This document shows positions 63,897 to 64,000 of a stretch of DNA of 64,000 nucleotides, piece by piece. Within the stretch, counting starts at the first letter, position 1. Each line of letters begins with the position of its first letter. The notes beneath the pieces were generated by a model. It was not told the origin of the DNA, ran no database searches, and was given only the letters and a program-made list of their open reading frames with translations. A program made the translations under genes and the position numbers. This stretch comes from Bacteroidota bacterium (GTDB lineage: Bacteria > Bacteroidota > Bacteroidia > AKYH767-A > OLB10), in NCBI GenBank assembly GCA_016713925.1, contig JADJOH010000007.1, forward strand, positions 359,501 through 423,500, in the 5' to 3' direction.

Positions 63897-64000
63897 TTTC
63901 TTATTTTCAAACTCAGATCAAGACTTTTTACAGAATGTGTTAAGGCTCCAACAGAGATGCAATCGACACCGGTTAATGCATAATCTCGTATGTTTTGAAG
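63893..64000 (-). CDS. nadC: Nicotinate-nucleotide pyrophosphorylase, C-terminal end
   Basis: The last 35 codons of a gene cut by the window edge. They read LQNIRDYALTGVDCISVGAL and then THSVKSLDLSLKIRK. The TGVDxISVGALTHSVxxLDxSL block is the conserved end of NadC (quinolinate phosphoribosyltransferase), which makes nicotinate mononucleotide in NAD synthesis. The stop TGA overlaps the YihY start codon. Confidence 0.85.
   Translation of the reverse strand, partial: LQNIRDYALTGVDCISVGALTHSVKSLDLSLKIRK

Overview
The window comes from the chromosome of a Bacteroidota bacterium. Several independent signs agree. There is a carboxypeptidase-regulatory-domain TonB-dependent receptor, several proteins with type IX secretion (T9SS) C-terminal sorting domains, Omp28-like lipoproteins, a DUF3078 outer-membrane protein, a fused E1 alpha/beta dehydrogenase, and repeated -7 promoter elements of the form TAnnTTTG. 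No tRNA, rRNA, CRISPR array, phage or insertion sequence was seen. Family and genus cannot be fixed from the sequence alone.

Layout. 1-5.3 kb: a TonB receptor, the start of a second exported protein, and a PhoB/PhoR-like two-component pair, with 11-bp-spaced TGTTAA-type repeats upstream of the receptor and of the partial gene (a candidate Pho regulon). 5.4-14.1 kb: ureohydrolase, ClpB, a subtilisin-like protease, and an ABC exporter with a CoA-pyrophosphatase-type Nudix enzyme. 14.1-22.8 kb: two tandem Omp28-like lipoproteins whose thioredoxin-type CxxC is lost, a second Nudix enzyme, an RlpA-like protein, MurQ, the fused E1 enzyme and a UbiA-type prenyltransferase. 22.9-33.4 kb: a T9SS subtilisin, EttA, the hisS-hutH-C1 peptidase operon, a repeat cluster, glutathione peroxidase and an orphan ABC ATPase. 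33.5-41.4 kb: a T9SS beta-propeller-like protein, PruA, an AddA-like helicase-nuclease, a DUF3078 protein and MscL. 41.6-53.2 kb: a surface-protein module (LamG-like membrane protein, 1229-aa T9SS protein, small membrane protein) downstream of a five-gene FIST/histidine kinase/response regulator phosphorelay operon that ends in a sigma54-type AAA+ regulator without a DNA-binding domain. 53.3-64 kb: LOG-family protein, UvrA, a giant protein with 19 PKD repeats, a YihY-family membrane protein and the end of NadC.

The most interesting system is the FIST phosphorelay and its adjoining surface genes. All its sensors appear cytosolic, it carries several receiver domains and an HPt domain, and its output protein would have to act on sigma54 polymerase without binding an enhancer by itself.

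Quality warning: at least five, probably six, genes (PhoR-like kinase, T9SS subtilisin, DUF3078 protein, LamG-like protein, hybrid kinase, uvrA) are broken by single-base length changes in short homopolymers. In each case the other frame restores the expected family sequence. The pattern points to consensus sequence errors rather than to six pseudogenes, and the genes should be read as probably intact.
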